Below, piece by piece: positions 1 to 12,855 of a DNA stretch of 64,000 nt. The notes under the pieces were generated by a model. The model had not been told where the DNA came from, searched no databases, and worked only from the letters and a program-made list of their open reading frames with translations. The stretch comes from Centropus unirufus. Taxonomy: Eukaryota; Chordata; Aves; Cuculiformes; Centropidae. The stretch is taken from positions 1,069,354-1,133,353 of the forward strand of contig VYZI01000124.1 in assembly GCA_013397695.1 (NCBI GenBank), in the 5' to 3' direction. The position numbers and the translations under genes are program-made. How positions within the stretch are numbered: the stretch's first letter is position 1; each line of letters begins with the position of its first letter.

Positions 1-1310
1 GTTTTCCATTAAGTCCAGATTAAAAGTTAATTTATGCAATATGGTTTTTCATGGGATTGCTTCCATTTTGCTCAGGTCTTATCTAACTTGGTCTGGCAAG
101 TATATATTAATTTAAAAGCAGAACCAGCAATAAAACTCATGTATCCTCTTTGTCAGATATATATCCAGGTTCACAGATTACACATTTTTTTTTCTCTTTA
201 AGCAGATCTATGCAGTGCAGATTTTAATTAGCTTCTGGAACTCTCTAAACAGAAAGTGCCCATTCATACGTGGCACATTGACAAGGATCACACATACAGT
301 ACATAAGTAAAATCAACTGAAGTGAAATTCTATCTACCAGCACATAGCCTGAGCTTATTTTCTCTATAGTGCAACCAGGGTAGTATTTAAGCAGAGAATG
401 TGTCCTGCAACAGGGGACATCCTTAAGCTGGCAGCACAGGTGCAGCCCACGTTTTCAGACCTTTCACATGCAGACATCAGGCCATGGAGGTTTGACTGTT
501 GTGAGAAGTAGACAAAGGAGGAAAAGAGAAGCTTGTGTTGCTCTGTGGCCAGTCTGACAGCACTGAGGTAGCTCATGAACCCCAGATTATTTTGTGCTAA
601 GAAGAAACATCTCTTTCCTAAAACTGCACTAGGGAACCACTTTCTGATGTAGAGTTGTAATAATTCACCCTAAATCCTCTCTTACTCCCAGGGAGGCAAC
701 AGATGCAGAGAATTATGCCTTTTTTTCCCAGTAAGACATTTTTATCATAGAAAAGATCTTTTCCTAAATTTCTTGAAGGTGATGAGGGCTTCTGATTCAG
801 AATCTTCAATGACTCAGGAATGTAAAATGGGACAAGTTAATAAATTCCTTTAATGTCTGATAAGCATTTCTACTCTGGATTCTTTTTTCCTTTTAGGGGG
901 AGGAGTAGAAGAGCAAAAATTTATCAAATATCACATAACCTTGTATGAATTGAAGTAAAGAAAACCCCAACTGTATAGCTGCATAGCTACTACCAGAAGC
1001 TTCTAATTTAGAATTATTTCAAGGTAGCCAGCTGACATGGTATGATGGCTGACAACTTTTTTCCCCTTCATGGCAATGCAGGGTATTTGAGCTTTCAAAC
1101 GCATGCGCAGGATTGCATATGCTTAAGATCCTGAGCCAAGAAATGCAACTTGACCTCTAAATTCAGCAGTAAACCAAGCTGGCTTTGTTAACATAAAGAC
1201 AAAGCAAGCTGTTCAATTCAGTCAGTTAAAGAAAAATTCATAATAAAATTGTGGAAGAATTATTTTCAAATTGTATTCATTTCTTCAAGGTCCAGTTCTT
1301 TGTGATTTTG

Positions 1311-1350
1311 ACTGTGTACTTCTCCAACTGTGTACTTCTCCAACTGTGTA
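1311..1350. repeat. 16-bp tandem repeat, 2.5 copies
   Basis: The unit ACTGTGTACTTCTCCA occurs at 1311-1326 and again without change at 1327-1342. It is followed by the first 8 bases of a third copy at 1343-1350. Perfect identity between copies suggests a recent slippage or local duplication event. Confidence 0.95.
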
Positions 1351-3420
1351 CCCCATTGCACAATGTCCTAAAGAACATAATTCATCTTGCTAATTAACAT
1401 TCATTTAATGCTTGAAAGAGAAATACATAGATTGACAAGCCATAAGCCTTGGACTCATCTGTATAAACAACTAATGTTTCCATGTTCTCTTGGAAACTAA
1501 ATGCCAGTGAAATCATATTTTTTCTTAAATTGCCCAAATAACAACATTAGATAAGAGAAAACATCCAACCTGTGTGGTTTATGGAAGTGTATGGTTATTA
1601 ATTATTATCATTAATTAGTCTCTATTATGATACGAAGTATACTTGAAGAAATATAAATGATTGAACAAAAGTCTTGCCTTCACATTTAATCCCAGACATT
1701 TCAGGGATACAGTTAGAAGCCTTGTGACAGTGATCTGTAAGCAATCTGCGAATGTTCTGGGGCAGGTCAGGCCTCTAATAAAGGAGCAATCAACAAGATC
1801 TGGAACTTCCTTCAGACCCTTATTTGAGAATTTGAAATGGAAGAGCCTTAGCTCCTGAGATGAGCACAAGTGCAGTGCTGTCCTCACTGCCCCTATGCCA
1901 TTGTTCTTTCATTACCACCCTGTATTCCTATTTGTACTCAGCAGCCGATGACAGGAGAGAGAGACCATGAAACTGTGCAGTACTGGTGACTACTGCAGCT
2001 GCAACTACACGGTACCTAGACAACTAAGCATGACTCTATAATGTAAAGTGATTTCTGTGAGCACAGATGTGGAAAAACAAGAAAGATTAAATAATTATCT
2101 TTCTAATATTATCTGAAAATACTTCATAGTTGATATAATGTCGTCTTTTCCATGAGCAATCTTGTACAAAAAGACCTAGAAAGGCTGTCTGGCTAGCTCT
2201 ACCATATCCCTGGAACATGCTGAAGGGTACAGCAATCTGTCAGACCAATTCCAGAAGTTTCCCGGTAAAATATTCTCTGATCCTCAAGAAGAATCCTGTG
2301 GGACAGTCTACTGTCCACCTTACTTCTGCACATGTTGGCAAACCCACTTCAAGCGTGGCCACTTCCAGGAGCTGGTTTTGAAGAGGATCCCTATTCTGAC
2401 AAACTGCTGTAATAAACACATTGAACAATCATCTGTAAAATCTCAACTGCATTCTAGGTCACAGGGTTTTGGTTTACAGAGCTTTCTGATGACCAAGACC
2501 ATGTTCCAACTATAAGGAGAAAGACATACATTTCAAAGCCATTCAACACTGAAGTGTAAGCAAGCATCTATCCTTGTGTAGCCCTAAAGCTCTTGTGACT
2601 GTGAGTCACCTCGGAACCTTTGTCTCAATATTTCATCAATAACTCTGAACATCAAGTAGGGGGCATCAACAGTGAAAGACTAAGACATGGATAGGTGAAT
2701 AGGAGTGGTCAGCTTGGAGAGATCTTCAGTTTTCAGTGCAGGGAGTAAGACAGCTGTTGGATTGTGTTAGGGACAGGTTTTTTCAAATGGAAAATTCAGT
2801 GGGGAAGCCCTCTCTTGTATGTTCTAAAGGTAATAAATATACATAGAAAGGATAGAAAGGAAATCATTCATAAGGCGTTTCTTCTGGCATTTAAGGATAA
2901 TGACAAGCTACAGTAGGGTTTTCCTGCATGTATCTCAGTATCTGCCATTAGCCTGTGCCAAAAATGTGTATTTAACAGCCAAACCACCACAGGCTATGGA
3001 AATTCTATATATTAATGCAGGTCCTACATGTCTCAATTTTATACATACTAGGAATTTTATTCAAGCTCTCGCTAACATGTGAGGTGAACTGTGAGTTGTA
3101 CTTCCTTGTGAACAGATATTTTCTTCACATATATCAAGCTGTCAATCATCCTTTCTATAAAGGGAAGTCAGGTTTTTGGTAGATGAAAATGACTCTGCAG
3201 AGAGAACTGCACACATTAAGAATTCAGACTAGTAGGCCTAGAAACAAATCCATGCAGAAGTGATTGAAAGATGAGCATTATAAAACGACTGCAATACCTT
3301 GCAATCTCTTTTTGCATGAAGATGATTGGGTGGCTTCCTTTGTGATTATAGTTTCCTTGGCTCGAAATAGCCTCTTGCTGAAAGCTATAAGTAGGTGGAA
3401 GCCTTTATAATATACAAAAA

Positions 3421-3459
3421 GAAAAAAAAAAAAAGAAAAAAGAACAAAAAGAGAGAGAT
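3421..3459. repeat. Purine-rich low-complexity tract
   Basis: The plus strand is almost only A and G here: a long A run broken by single Gs and one C, ending in a short GA repeat. This is simple-sequence DNA. No poly-A-tailed retrocopy is recognisable upstream. Confidence 0.85.
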
Positions 3460-5820
3460 CTATCTCCTACTGTGAGAAATTTTGTGCAACTTATCTTTCA
3501 GGTATAAAGCTAGCCTGAAATCTTGGTTAAAGATTTCATAAATAAGTGATATTCAATAATATAGGATTTTTTTTATTTGATTGTGATGGCATTTCAGTTT
3601 AACATATGAGATTGACTCCATCAAAATATTTTGTCATTCTTCACCTTGCAAGTCTTGGTTCTATTATGTTCTAAGAATAAAAAGAAGAAATAGCCCAAGG
3701 TGCACAGAGACCAGGATCTACATGAGCCTGAGAATCTTGCACCTCTTATATACATCAAAGAAAATTCAGAGATTTTACAGTATCTATTCTAATACAGCCA
3801 TCAATGGGGGCATAAATTCTTTTTCTAGGATAGCTAAGGTGCTTTTTTTGCCTTCTTTCATTAAATCTGTAGGTTTCTAAGGAAACATCCTGTACATCAG
3901 TGAAGTGCCTTTATCAATTCGCCGGTTCTAACAGGAATTATTTTTTATGATAAAGAGGTATTTTGTTTTATGTCTTTGCCCTTACACAAATGCTAACTCC
4001 TAACTAGTTAGAACAGATACACTTCCAATGTGAGGACAATTATTTTACCCTTAATTATGGCTTCAAATGCAAGGACACTCACTGGACAGTCAATGCATGA
4101 AGCACCTCAATCCCAACATGGTAAAAAGTGCAAGCACCTAAGTACCTGCAGTGTCTGTTCAGTTACAGGTGCTGATAAGAATTAAAGTGGACTTTCTGGT
4201 GTTCAGTCTTAATAAAGCAAATGCCCTTTTTCAGCAGTATTTATACCTAAGTCTCTTCCTCTGTAAAAAGTTTTTTATCCTACTTCAATGTCATACACAA
4301 TCACTTGCAGTGGCAGATATTGCTTCAAATTATTTACACTGAACTGTTAATAGGTAATAATATTCATAAATACCTGACATTTCCTTCCTTTCTTCCATTC
4401 TTCTCCAGGCTTGGCAACCAAAGCAAGGAGCAAGGAAGGTGGATAACTTAAGTGAGTAAGAAGAAATTTAATGTACTTTCTGATTTTCTAAGGACGGTTT
4501 TTATCTCTGCCTTCCTCTCACACATATTGTACAAGCTCTGCTGGCTAAGGGTCCATTTCTTGGTTCTGAAAGAAGCATCAAACAAAACAATGTGATGGCA
4601 ATGTAATACATTTTGCATCTTCTCAATTCATCACTAAAGAAAACTGTTTACTCACTTTTGGCTATTCTTAACTAGAGTGGCAGCAAATGAAAATTTCTCA
4701 TGATTAAACAAGAAGTGACTTTGGAAGAAAGAGCAGGTGCAATGAGCTGGTTATATCAAGGAAGAAGAGTAATTAGTTGTTCAGCATACTTACCAGTTTT
4801 TCTTTATCAGCAATTGGCCAGAAGGTGAATTGTATTTAAGGCTCCATTTTTTCCCATGAAATTAAACTTTAATTTCACAAAAAGGCTTGGTCTCATCATA
4901 GATATATAAGTGCAGCAGAGTGAAAACTGCACTTACTCTCTTTGTATTTTAGGAGACATATTTGCTTTTAACTGAATACATAAATCGGGAATACATAGCC
5001 ATTTTTGATATGTGAACAAAATATATTAATTTATACTAGGGCTACAATTATAAAAATTACACAGAGTTCTTTATACAATAACAATGTGTCTGATTCAGGA
5101 ATTTCTCATTGTCTTCAGTAATGCCTAATGGTTTTACAACTTGTTCGTTTGTTTTGGCCACAGCTATTCACTCAGTTTATGCAGAATTACAGTATCTGTT
5201 CAAGCAGTCTTAACAGACCTATTTCATCTTTGTCAGTTTCTTTGGACCATGCTTTCTAAACACTTCAGAGACTATGGATAGACTTAATTCTGCTTATTAT
5301 TCTTAAAGAATAATGCAAAGCACAGAGAAAGATCCAAAATCACTGTTATGCAATTTTGTTGGAAACATAATACCCAGTTCTAACAGTGAAAGAGAGATCA
5401 CTGATGGCAAAAGTAAGTGCCATATTTTCTCCATCAAATTTAATGAAAGCAGTTCTGACCCAAAACTAATTTCACTGAGTCAAGCAACAAAAACTTCATC
5501 AGTTTTGGAAAAATCCTCGTGGATTTTCATCCTGGTGCATCTTCTGGCACCGAAATGATTTTGTAACTCTGTTCTTTGGGAAAAAATATACCCCTGCCTT
5601 ATAGGGCTTTGCCCAGCTAAAGCCAAATAGCATATTAAGACCTTTTCCATAGTAATATTGCCTGGGATTTATTTCTCCAGTGATATTATTTTTTTAAGAT
5701 ATGAAACTTAGTTACTGAGTAGCTCACAGAGAAAAAGTTAGTTTCCATGTAAGGCCATACTTCTTTATTTTGTCTGTTCTCCTAAAAAGCAAAGACCGTT
5801 TTTGTGACTGTTCAATATAA

Positions 5821-5856
5821 TTTTAAAAGATTGGACCTAAATCCAATCTTTTAAAA
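5821..5856. repeat. Perfect 15-bp inverted repeat with 6-bp loop
   Basis: The left arm TTTTAAAAGATTGGA (5821-5835) is exactly complementary to the right arm TCCAATCTTTTAAAA (5842-5856), separated by CCTAAA. A further TATAA/TTATA match just outside the arms would lengthen the stem if a small bulge is allowed. The transcript of either strand could fold into a stable short hairpin. No coding or known repeat context was recognised around it. Confidence 0.95.
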
Positions 5857-6251
5857 ATTCTTATATCTCACAGAAAAATTACTTGTCCACTGGTAAAAAG
5901 CACAAAAAAATATTTAATACAAGCAAATGGGTGGCTGTTTTATTTAAGAATTACCAGAGATAAGTATTGTCAAAGTAATTGACAGTTGTATTAATAATTC
6001 ATCCTTCTTTTTACTTTCAAGAATACAGAGATAATCTCTTCAACGTTGTATGAATCATTCTTTTGTTTTATACTATGACTCTAGATAAATATGTCAAATT
6101 CAAACACTCTGTAGTGAAAGGTAGCAAACATCAGAGTTGTTCGAACCAAATCCATTTTGACCCTTTTCTTCATGACAGGCCTAATGATGGAGACACTTTC
6201 TATCTACTACTATGAAGTGACAGAAAATACCAGACTTAGTAGTAACAGCAA

Positions 6252-6284
6252 TTTTTTTAAATTTTTTTTTTTTATTTTTTTTTT
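6252..6284. repeat. Poly-T tract
   Basis: There are about 33 bases of T interrupted only by a few As. On the minus strand it reads as an A tract and could be an old retrotransposon tail, but nothing next to it is recognisable as a retrocopy. Confidence 0.85.
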
Positions 6285-7383
6285 GACCCAGCCTAGTGCA
6301 ATACTTACCTGGAAAACTTCTTTCAGTCCTGTATTTGTATAAGAAGATATATCAACATCTCCAGCCAGTGACATGATTTACAATCAGGCTCCATATTTTC
6401 ATCTTTAGATTATACCAACATGTAGTCCTCATCAGAAATTCCAGGCTCAAAGACTTAATTTTACCCTTGAGTAGCCACCATAGTCCACTCAGTTGCTTAA
6501 AAAATTATTTCTTTTCTAAACCATTAATATACTGTACCATTACCTGTGTCAGACATCACACTGTAGGAGAATGTAACACAATTTTCACACAGGTGAGAAA
6601 GAGTTAATGATCAGATGCATGCTTTACAAGGATTCTAGCAGTTCTTTTCAGTATTCAGTCAAACTTCTTTTTGTGAAAGCAGTCAGAAATGATTTCAAGT
6701 GAATGCCCAGTGTCACAGTAATAAGATAGAGTTAATGATCAAAATTCCAACCACATTATCAACAAAAAATGCATAAGATTATACTATCCAGCCAAACAAT
6801 TTTACTGGAATATCCTCTGGAAGAGGATGACTTGCCAGTAAAAGGGTAATAGTTTCCACTTCAAGGAGTAATTCTACAAAGCTTTAAGAATTATTTAAGA
6901 AAAGATGCTATTTTGGGGAAATGGCTGTCTAGTTATAGTAAATGCAGATGATGCATTCTGTCACATAATTTCTGATTCTGTCCCAAGATAAAAAATATTT
7001 ATATTCATAACATATTCTTAGTGCAAGTCTTAAATCCTTGCCTTCAATCCTGCTTTTTTTATTTTGGAGAAAAGCAGCAATTTCTTAGAGAATAATTTCT
7101 TTTCTGTCTCACACAAAATAATACTGTCAAATTTGAAAAAAAAAATCATTAAGTACCTGCACAAATCAAAACTGCTCTGTACAATATTCAAATAAAGACC
7201 AAGGATTTTTTCTTCAGGTTTTTGTTACGGTAAAGATGGTGCTTCACATCAACTGTGAACCAGAAGAAAAAGATGTTATCTAAAAACTAATTTTTAATTC
7301 TAATTTCTTATTACTAATTCTTCACTCTCTTGGTTTCTTAGTACTTTTTTATTAAGTATTAATCTTTCACTAAAACTGTTTCC

Positions 7384-7428
7384 TTTTTTGGGGTTGTGTT
7401 TTTTTGGTTTTTGTTTTGGTTTTTTTTT
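7384..7428 (+). repeat. G/T-only tract
   Basis: Forty-five consecutive plus-strand bases contain only G and T, mostly T runs split by G, GG and one GGGG. It is a low-complexity tract with strong strand asymmetry. It lacks the four GGG runs needed for a classical G-quadruplex. Confidence 0.9.
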
Positions 7429-9607
7429 ACTGTGGAAACTGAATGGTTTAGTAGTTTTCTTGGTTAAAAATATTTACACCAATGGCCACTTGTTAAGTTT
7501 ATCCTAAATTGGCAATGCAAGGGATAGTTCTTTACTAATTTGAGTTTGACTTTCCCTTTTAAGTCATTATTTCCTTTAGTAAGTGAGAATGTTTTATATC
7601 TCCAAAACTACCCAATGCTATACTTTTGATTCTCGTTTCCAATGACCTGCATACTATTACAGAGCCCTAATGGACTCATGTAAAGAAGGAAACTTCCTGG
7701 GCAGTGTAAGAGTACTGCAGGTATCCACAAAAGAATTTTCACAACGTTATTGTTACATTTTCAAGCAACATTTTTCAGGCAATTTTTTACCTGAAAGAGA
7801 TACTATAACGCAGCAAGATTATTGTACTTATTTGTCCTTATTCTTATCACTAATTTTTATAAGAAGAAATTAAAAGATTGTTATGCATTTTAAGAGCTTG
7901 GCTGCAGGTGCAGGGAATTTAAAGCCAGTCTTTTCCATCATGAAACCCATGACACATTATATCATTCTTGGTTAGTCCTTTGAATAAAATGCTCTGGGGA
8001 ATAACATTCTCCAACTTTACTTATTCTGTATCACAAACTGCCAGATGCCATTCAAGGACAATACACTTAGCTTCTGTTACAAAGGTTTGCTTTGTGGAGA
8101 TGCTATATCAAATGAGCCATGGCATATTATGTTCTTGAGGAGCAAAGGACCTTTGCCTGGTTCTTTCTTTGGCACATCAGAGAAAGTCACAGAAGAAACA
8201 GCAGAATAGTCTTTAATGGATTCAAAGCTGTGCTTATAATTTGGAAAACAGCTGTCAATTTGTTGTTTTGGATGTAATCCAGTAATTGAAAGATGAACAT
8301 TAAGAGTGCTGAAGAGTAAAATGTTGGCACCGGCCTTGGCAAGATGGGCTTCAACGGTGGCAAAAGCAAATTATGATCAATTGATACAAGGGCAAAGTTG
8401 TTCAACAGGCAACTGGAAGTTCATATATTATTCTAATTAAATTAGTTATGTTTTTGTCAGTTTATTCAAGACTGTAGTATGCTACTGAAAAATGAGCAGA
8501 GGCTTTAAAATTTAATTCCCCGAACTGGATATCTCCTTTTTTTCCTAAATTTAACTTGAAATAGTTGAGACTAATGAAAATACTTTACATTTACCTCCTG
8601 ATAGGAAACAGAAATGTAAATGCAAACCAAATATATTAGCAATTACCTGGTATGAACAAGTATATATCAGAAAAATTAATTCTTTCAGAAACATTATCCA
8701 TCACCAACAATGAAGATGATAAACCAAAATCAAAATAACCCTAGGCTAATTTTAACAAAAGCACTCACAAATAACTTCGCAAACTTGCTATGTTTTCTGG
8801 TGAAATTAAGTCATACGTATATATGTCAAATTTTAATCCTTCCAATATCTGAAGAGATTTTATCACAGAAAAATGATAGAGACATGTACTGCTCAGTTTT
8901 GAGCGACTTATTCCTTTAGGGGTAAAGAACAGAACCAGAAATGTGAAACACAGTCAAGAACTCAAAATCAGCTTTGACTGGAGTTGTGGCCATACACACC
9001 TCTACCTGAAATGAACCCCATGATTCCGAATAATTAATTTAATTATTAAAAGATGGTGTCTTTGATTTTCTGTCTATTAACATTCAAAGTCTGAAGCTCC
9101 TCAAAGTAACTATTACAAGTAATTTATCATCACAAAAAATATGGGAGTGTTTATGTTTCCTGTTCGGTTTTGCAAAAGTACCTTGGACATTTAGGGAGCC
9201 TATTCACATTAAAAAAAAATGTATTAGGAGATTGTTTCTTCTTCTGCAGTCAGGATACAGGCTTCTTTAGAGAGTAACTCAGAGTAGGAGTTCTCTGAGT
9301 CATCATGACATTAACGATCATTTTCCTGTTGTCATAGATCATTTATGACATGATAAAACCTGTATGTAATATCAACCTTTCAAGTTTGCTTTGAGCAAGG
9401 TTACTGTGATCTTGTTGAAAAAGCATGCACTATGCTGATGAAGTAACCACTTATACGAGACCCCAGAGGAAAAAAAAAGTCAAGGTATTTTTTTCAAGTA
9501 AATGAATCATCTGAATTTTAGAAGCCTACTTGGGGCTAGGAAAGAGCTGTTCTCTTGCTTACATAAAAGGAACAGATTTTCTCTCAAACTATTTCTTTAC
9601 AGTATTT

Positions 9608-9686
9608 AATATCAGTCTGATAGTACAATTCTATTATAGTATATATGATAGTATAGTATAATAGTACAATATTAGTCTGATAGTAC
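9608..9686. repeat. Direct repeat of 19 bp spaced by exactly 60 bp
   Basis: AATATCAGTCTGATAGTAC at 9608-9626 recurs as AATATTAGTCTGATAGTAC at 9668-9686, with one mismatch. The 41 bases between are rich in ATAGTA-like words, and several copies of TAGTA occur. This looks like a diverged local duplication plus slippage, not a terminal repeat of an element. Confidence 0.9.
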
Positions 9687-10750
9687 TTGCTGCCAGGTTC
9701 ATTATAGGAAGGTTTTTACAATTTAGGATCATAACAAATATGTTAAGTACCAATATGCCAGAGGTTGACATTGAAAAATGCACTTATATAAAAGCAAACA
9801 TTGTTAAACACAATGATTCAGCAGTTATGTCATCTCCTGGGACTGAAAAAACGCAAAAGTCTAGTTCCTGCTTACCTGATGATCTTGTGACCTTACCATC
9901 TTTGGTTGCAATTAGTAAGCTATTAGTTACAATATTTTTTTAAGAAGAAGTGTATTGCAAAAGATGAAAATGGTCCATTTCTAAATATTGCACTGGCCAA
10001 AGTTTATTTTTCTCAATGGTCATCATGCCACAGAGGAAATTGTACATTTCCACAGATACCTTCCCACTCCAGTGTTCTTACCAAATTGGATAAAATTGAC
10101 ATCTCATAGAAAACAACATCTGTGACTTTGGAGGCTGAGGAATGTATTGGCTGGTGGAATGATTTTGGAGTATGCGAGATTTATTTTTCTCTGATAAATG
10201 AGTTTATCTTTGTTTGTTTTCATCAGTGTAACAAAGAACAGCACAAGCATTAAACAAGAAATGCGAATACCACAGCCCCATTCCCAACTTGCCAAGGCCT
10301 CAGCATCTTTGTGATGACAAAGATTTTTGGCACAGAACCAAGTAGAAGGACAACAAAACAAATAGGAGGACAAAAAATCATTCTACTAGGCAACTGAAAT
10401 GAATAAAAGAGGAGTTTACTGAGGACAAAAAAAGAACTCCTCATGGGATCTTGGCCTCATGATTTCTTACAAGAAAATTCAGCCAGTCAATCACAATTAC
10501 TGACAGTTTACAAGGGAAGTAAATAACTTAAAAGATGACACTTCCTCTTCAAAATAAAAATATAGTTTGTAAGGGATGTGGTGTCTACTCAAAATCTTCC
10601 AAATCTATTTACACAAATATGTTTGTTTTATAAAAAAAGGTCTTGGAAATCTACTGACAGAATATAGTTAGTCACAGTACGTGCACATACTGTGGCTCCT
10701 GTCAATGAGAGTACACATCTGTCTTTTGAAAATTCTGACTTGAATTGATG

Positions 10751-10780
10751 ACAAATAAACAAATAAATAAAATAAAAGGA
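10751..10780. repeat. AAAT/AAAC simple repeat
   Basis: An A-rich tract of imperfect AAAT and AAAC tetranucleotides. It is simple-sequence DNA only. Confidence 0.85.
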
Positions 10781-12802
10781 ATAGAAAACTCCTCCAATGA
10801 GAGAAAGTTAGTTCTTTTCACCTGCAAAAGCCAGAAAAGTAGTTGACTTTGAGGCAATGTAGAGTGAGGCAAGTTCTTGCTTGTGATAAAGGCCATGAAT
10901 ACTTCAGGAATTCACACCCTCCTGGCCTTGCAGAGTGGCCTTAGCAACTAAATCCTAAAAGCAAAATATCCTAGTGATTATCCCAGAAATCAAACAGAAA
11001 GGTTTTTCATGAGGCTAGAAAGACAGGTACAGCTTATCTCTCCATCACACTCCTTTCTTCCTTACTGACTGATTCAAATTGAGTTTGACACTGCATACTC
11101 GACTTAAGTTTTTTCTTCATACTGCTATTAGATTCAGGTAACAAAATCAGATCATTGTCAATGTGAAGCAGTGTTCTTTCCAATGAATCTTGCCAGGGAC
11201 ATTTCTGTCTCTTACAAAAGTAATTATCCTCTCTAATAAACAAGAGCTCTAATTTGCCTCACAAATTTTTTTTAAGTAGTTCCTAGGAACTGGTGAAAGT
11301 CTCTTCTCTGCTTAGTTTTAACTTTTCCGTTCCAAGCATGGGCATCTAGTGAGAATTTAAATATGCAGCCTATCCCCCTGCACATGAACATAGTAGCCGA
11401 TGCAGATGTTCTGCTAGCCCTGTGCAGATGTCTCATGTACCTAGGTCCTATCAAAACCATGATTTTTTTTAGGCACCTGAATCACTCTTAAACTATGGAA
11501 AATTATTCTCTTTCATGAAGACACAAGGTACAGAATTGTACTCTCTTCTGGCATTGAATCCCTTGTCCCAAGAGACAAAAAAGTACATGAAGGCAGATTT
11601 GAGGGAAACAGCAGGATTCAAGAGTCTTGCTATAGATTCTATACTCTTCCCTTCATACTATATGTAATCTGACACGATAACTGCTGTATTACAAGCAAGC
11701 TTGTTCTGTGTGATTTATTTTAGCCAGAGCTTTATAGCTAAATGCATTGTTTAGATCTACACAGTCCAGGAATCTTGCAAAATAATCAATAAAAAGTCAG
11801 TCTGTCGAAACTAGAAATGAAAATTTCTGCCATGATTCTCAGTATCTTCCGGATTTAGTTTCTTCATTAAGCTCCTAACTAAAATGAGTCTCATATTCAC
11901 AATGATAATGAAACATCTGGAAGAATTTCTGGCCAAGCAAGTTGATGGATGGTTCTAAAGATGAGTAGAGGGGCCTCTTTTTATTATCAAGATTCATTAA
12001 GATGTATCAGGGTAAAATGAATTCAAATTATAGTGCAAGCCATTAGGCAGGGTTTCTACAACGTGACATACAATATAAATAATAACTCTATCCCCATGGA
12101 ATTAAGGAAGAATATTCTGCCACAAATTAAAGTTCAATTTTGATATGAGCACAGTCTTTCACTGGCGTCATTCTGCCAAGCCCCCAGCTTGCTCTCACTT
12201 CATCCAGCATTTCTACCAGGCTATTACCCATGACAGTCAGGAGCTAAACTCCTCTGACCATGAAGCCAAACCCAAAATAATCATCTCTGAATCAATTCTG
12301 AGAAAAGAAGCACAACTGCATTTCTTAAGGTCTCTATCCCAGTTCTTTAAAGTAACTTTTTGTTGTATTTCAGGTTTAGTTCTCTCCTTTACAGTGAAAA
12401 GTGTAGTGAAAAAGATAAGTAGCTGGAAAAAATACAAGCCAGCCTGCCTTCTATTGGTGTTTCCTCTTCTTCAAAACAGTACACATTTGTTAAAAATAAA
12501 CAGGATATTCATGAAAACATTCATAAACAGCATACTCTTTGGCATTAAAAATGGTATCTACTGGCAATAACCAAACACTACATATTAACTGCCCACATCT
12601 TAGATAATCTGCTGATAGTAATCACATAATGCACAATGTTATTGTTCTCACACCCATAGTACCAAAAGTTATAATTTTTGGACAGTACAGCATGACCTAC
12701 TTTTCAGTGAGACATATTTCAAAGAAAACCCTGGATACTACAGGAAACACTCTACTTTATTAACCTTCTGCCAGAGGTTCATCAAAGCTAATATTCTTTG
12801 AC

Positions 12803-12855
12803 AATCATAGAATCACCAGTTTAGAAAAAGACCTTTTGACATCATTGATTCTGTT
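12803..12855 (-). mobile_element. CR1 retrotransposon 3' end, short fragment
   Basis: The segment begins with AATCATAGAATCACCAG and continues as a degraded version of the CR1 3' untranslated end (a gloss of 'GGTTGGAAAAGACC...ATCATTGA'). CR1 copies end in copies of ATTCTATG, so finding CATAGAAT at the left edge places the element on the minus strand. Only about 50 bases remain. Such extreme 5' truncation is normal for CR1, and mutation obscures the boundary on the right. Confidence 0.65.

Larger units (their letters stand above)
1..12802. other. Non-genic AT-rich unique DNA
   Basis: I see no recognisable gene, RNA gene or interspersed repeat here. Open frames are short and have no familiar domains, and many begin at non-ATG codons. 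The longest is an ATG-started 141-codon frame at 12145-12570 (plus), discussed under findings. Short repeats inside the stretch are listed separately: a 16-bp tandem at 1311, a purine tract at 3421, an inverted repeat at 5821, a T tract at 6252, a G/T tract at 7384, a 60-bp spaced duplication at 9608 and an A-rich AAAT-like tract at 10751. Small exons flanked by introns cannot be excluded by eye. Confidence 0.6.

Noticed and set aside
2160..2430. Locally higher GC with a 62-codon minus frame
   Set aside because: The frame is short, has no known motif and no clear relationship to any repeat I recognise.
8300..8405. Small GC-richer pocket with CpGs near 8327-8360, possibly a retrocopy scrap
   Set aside because: None of the frames reads as a familiar protein and the match length is too short to support a call.
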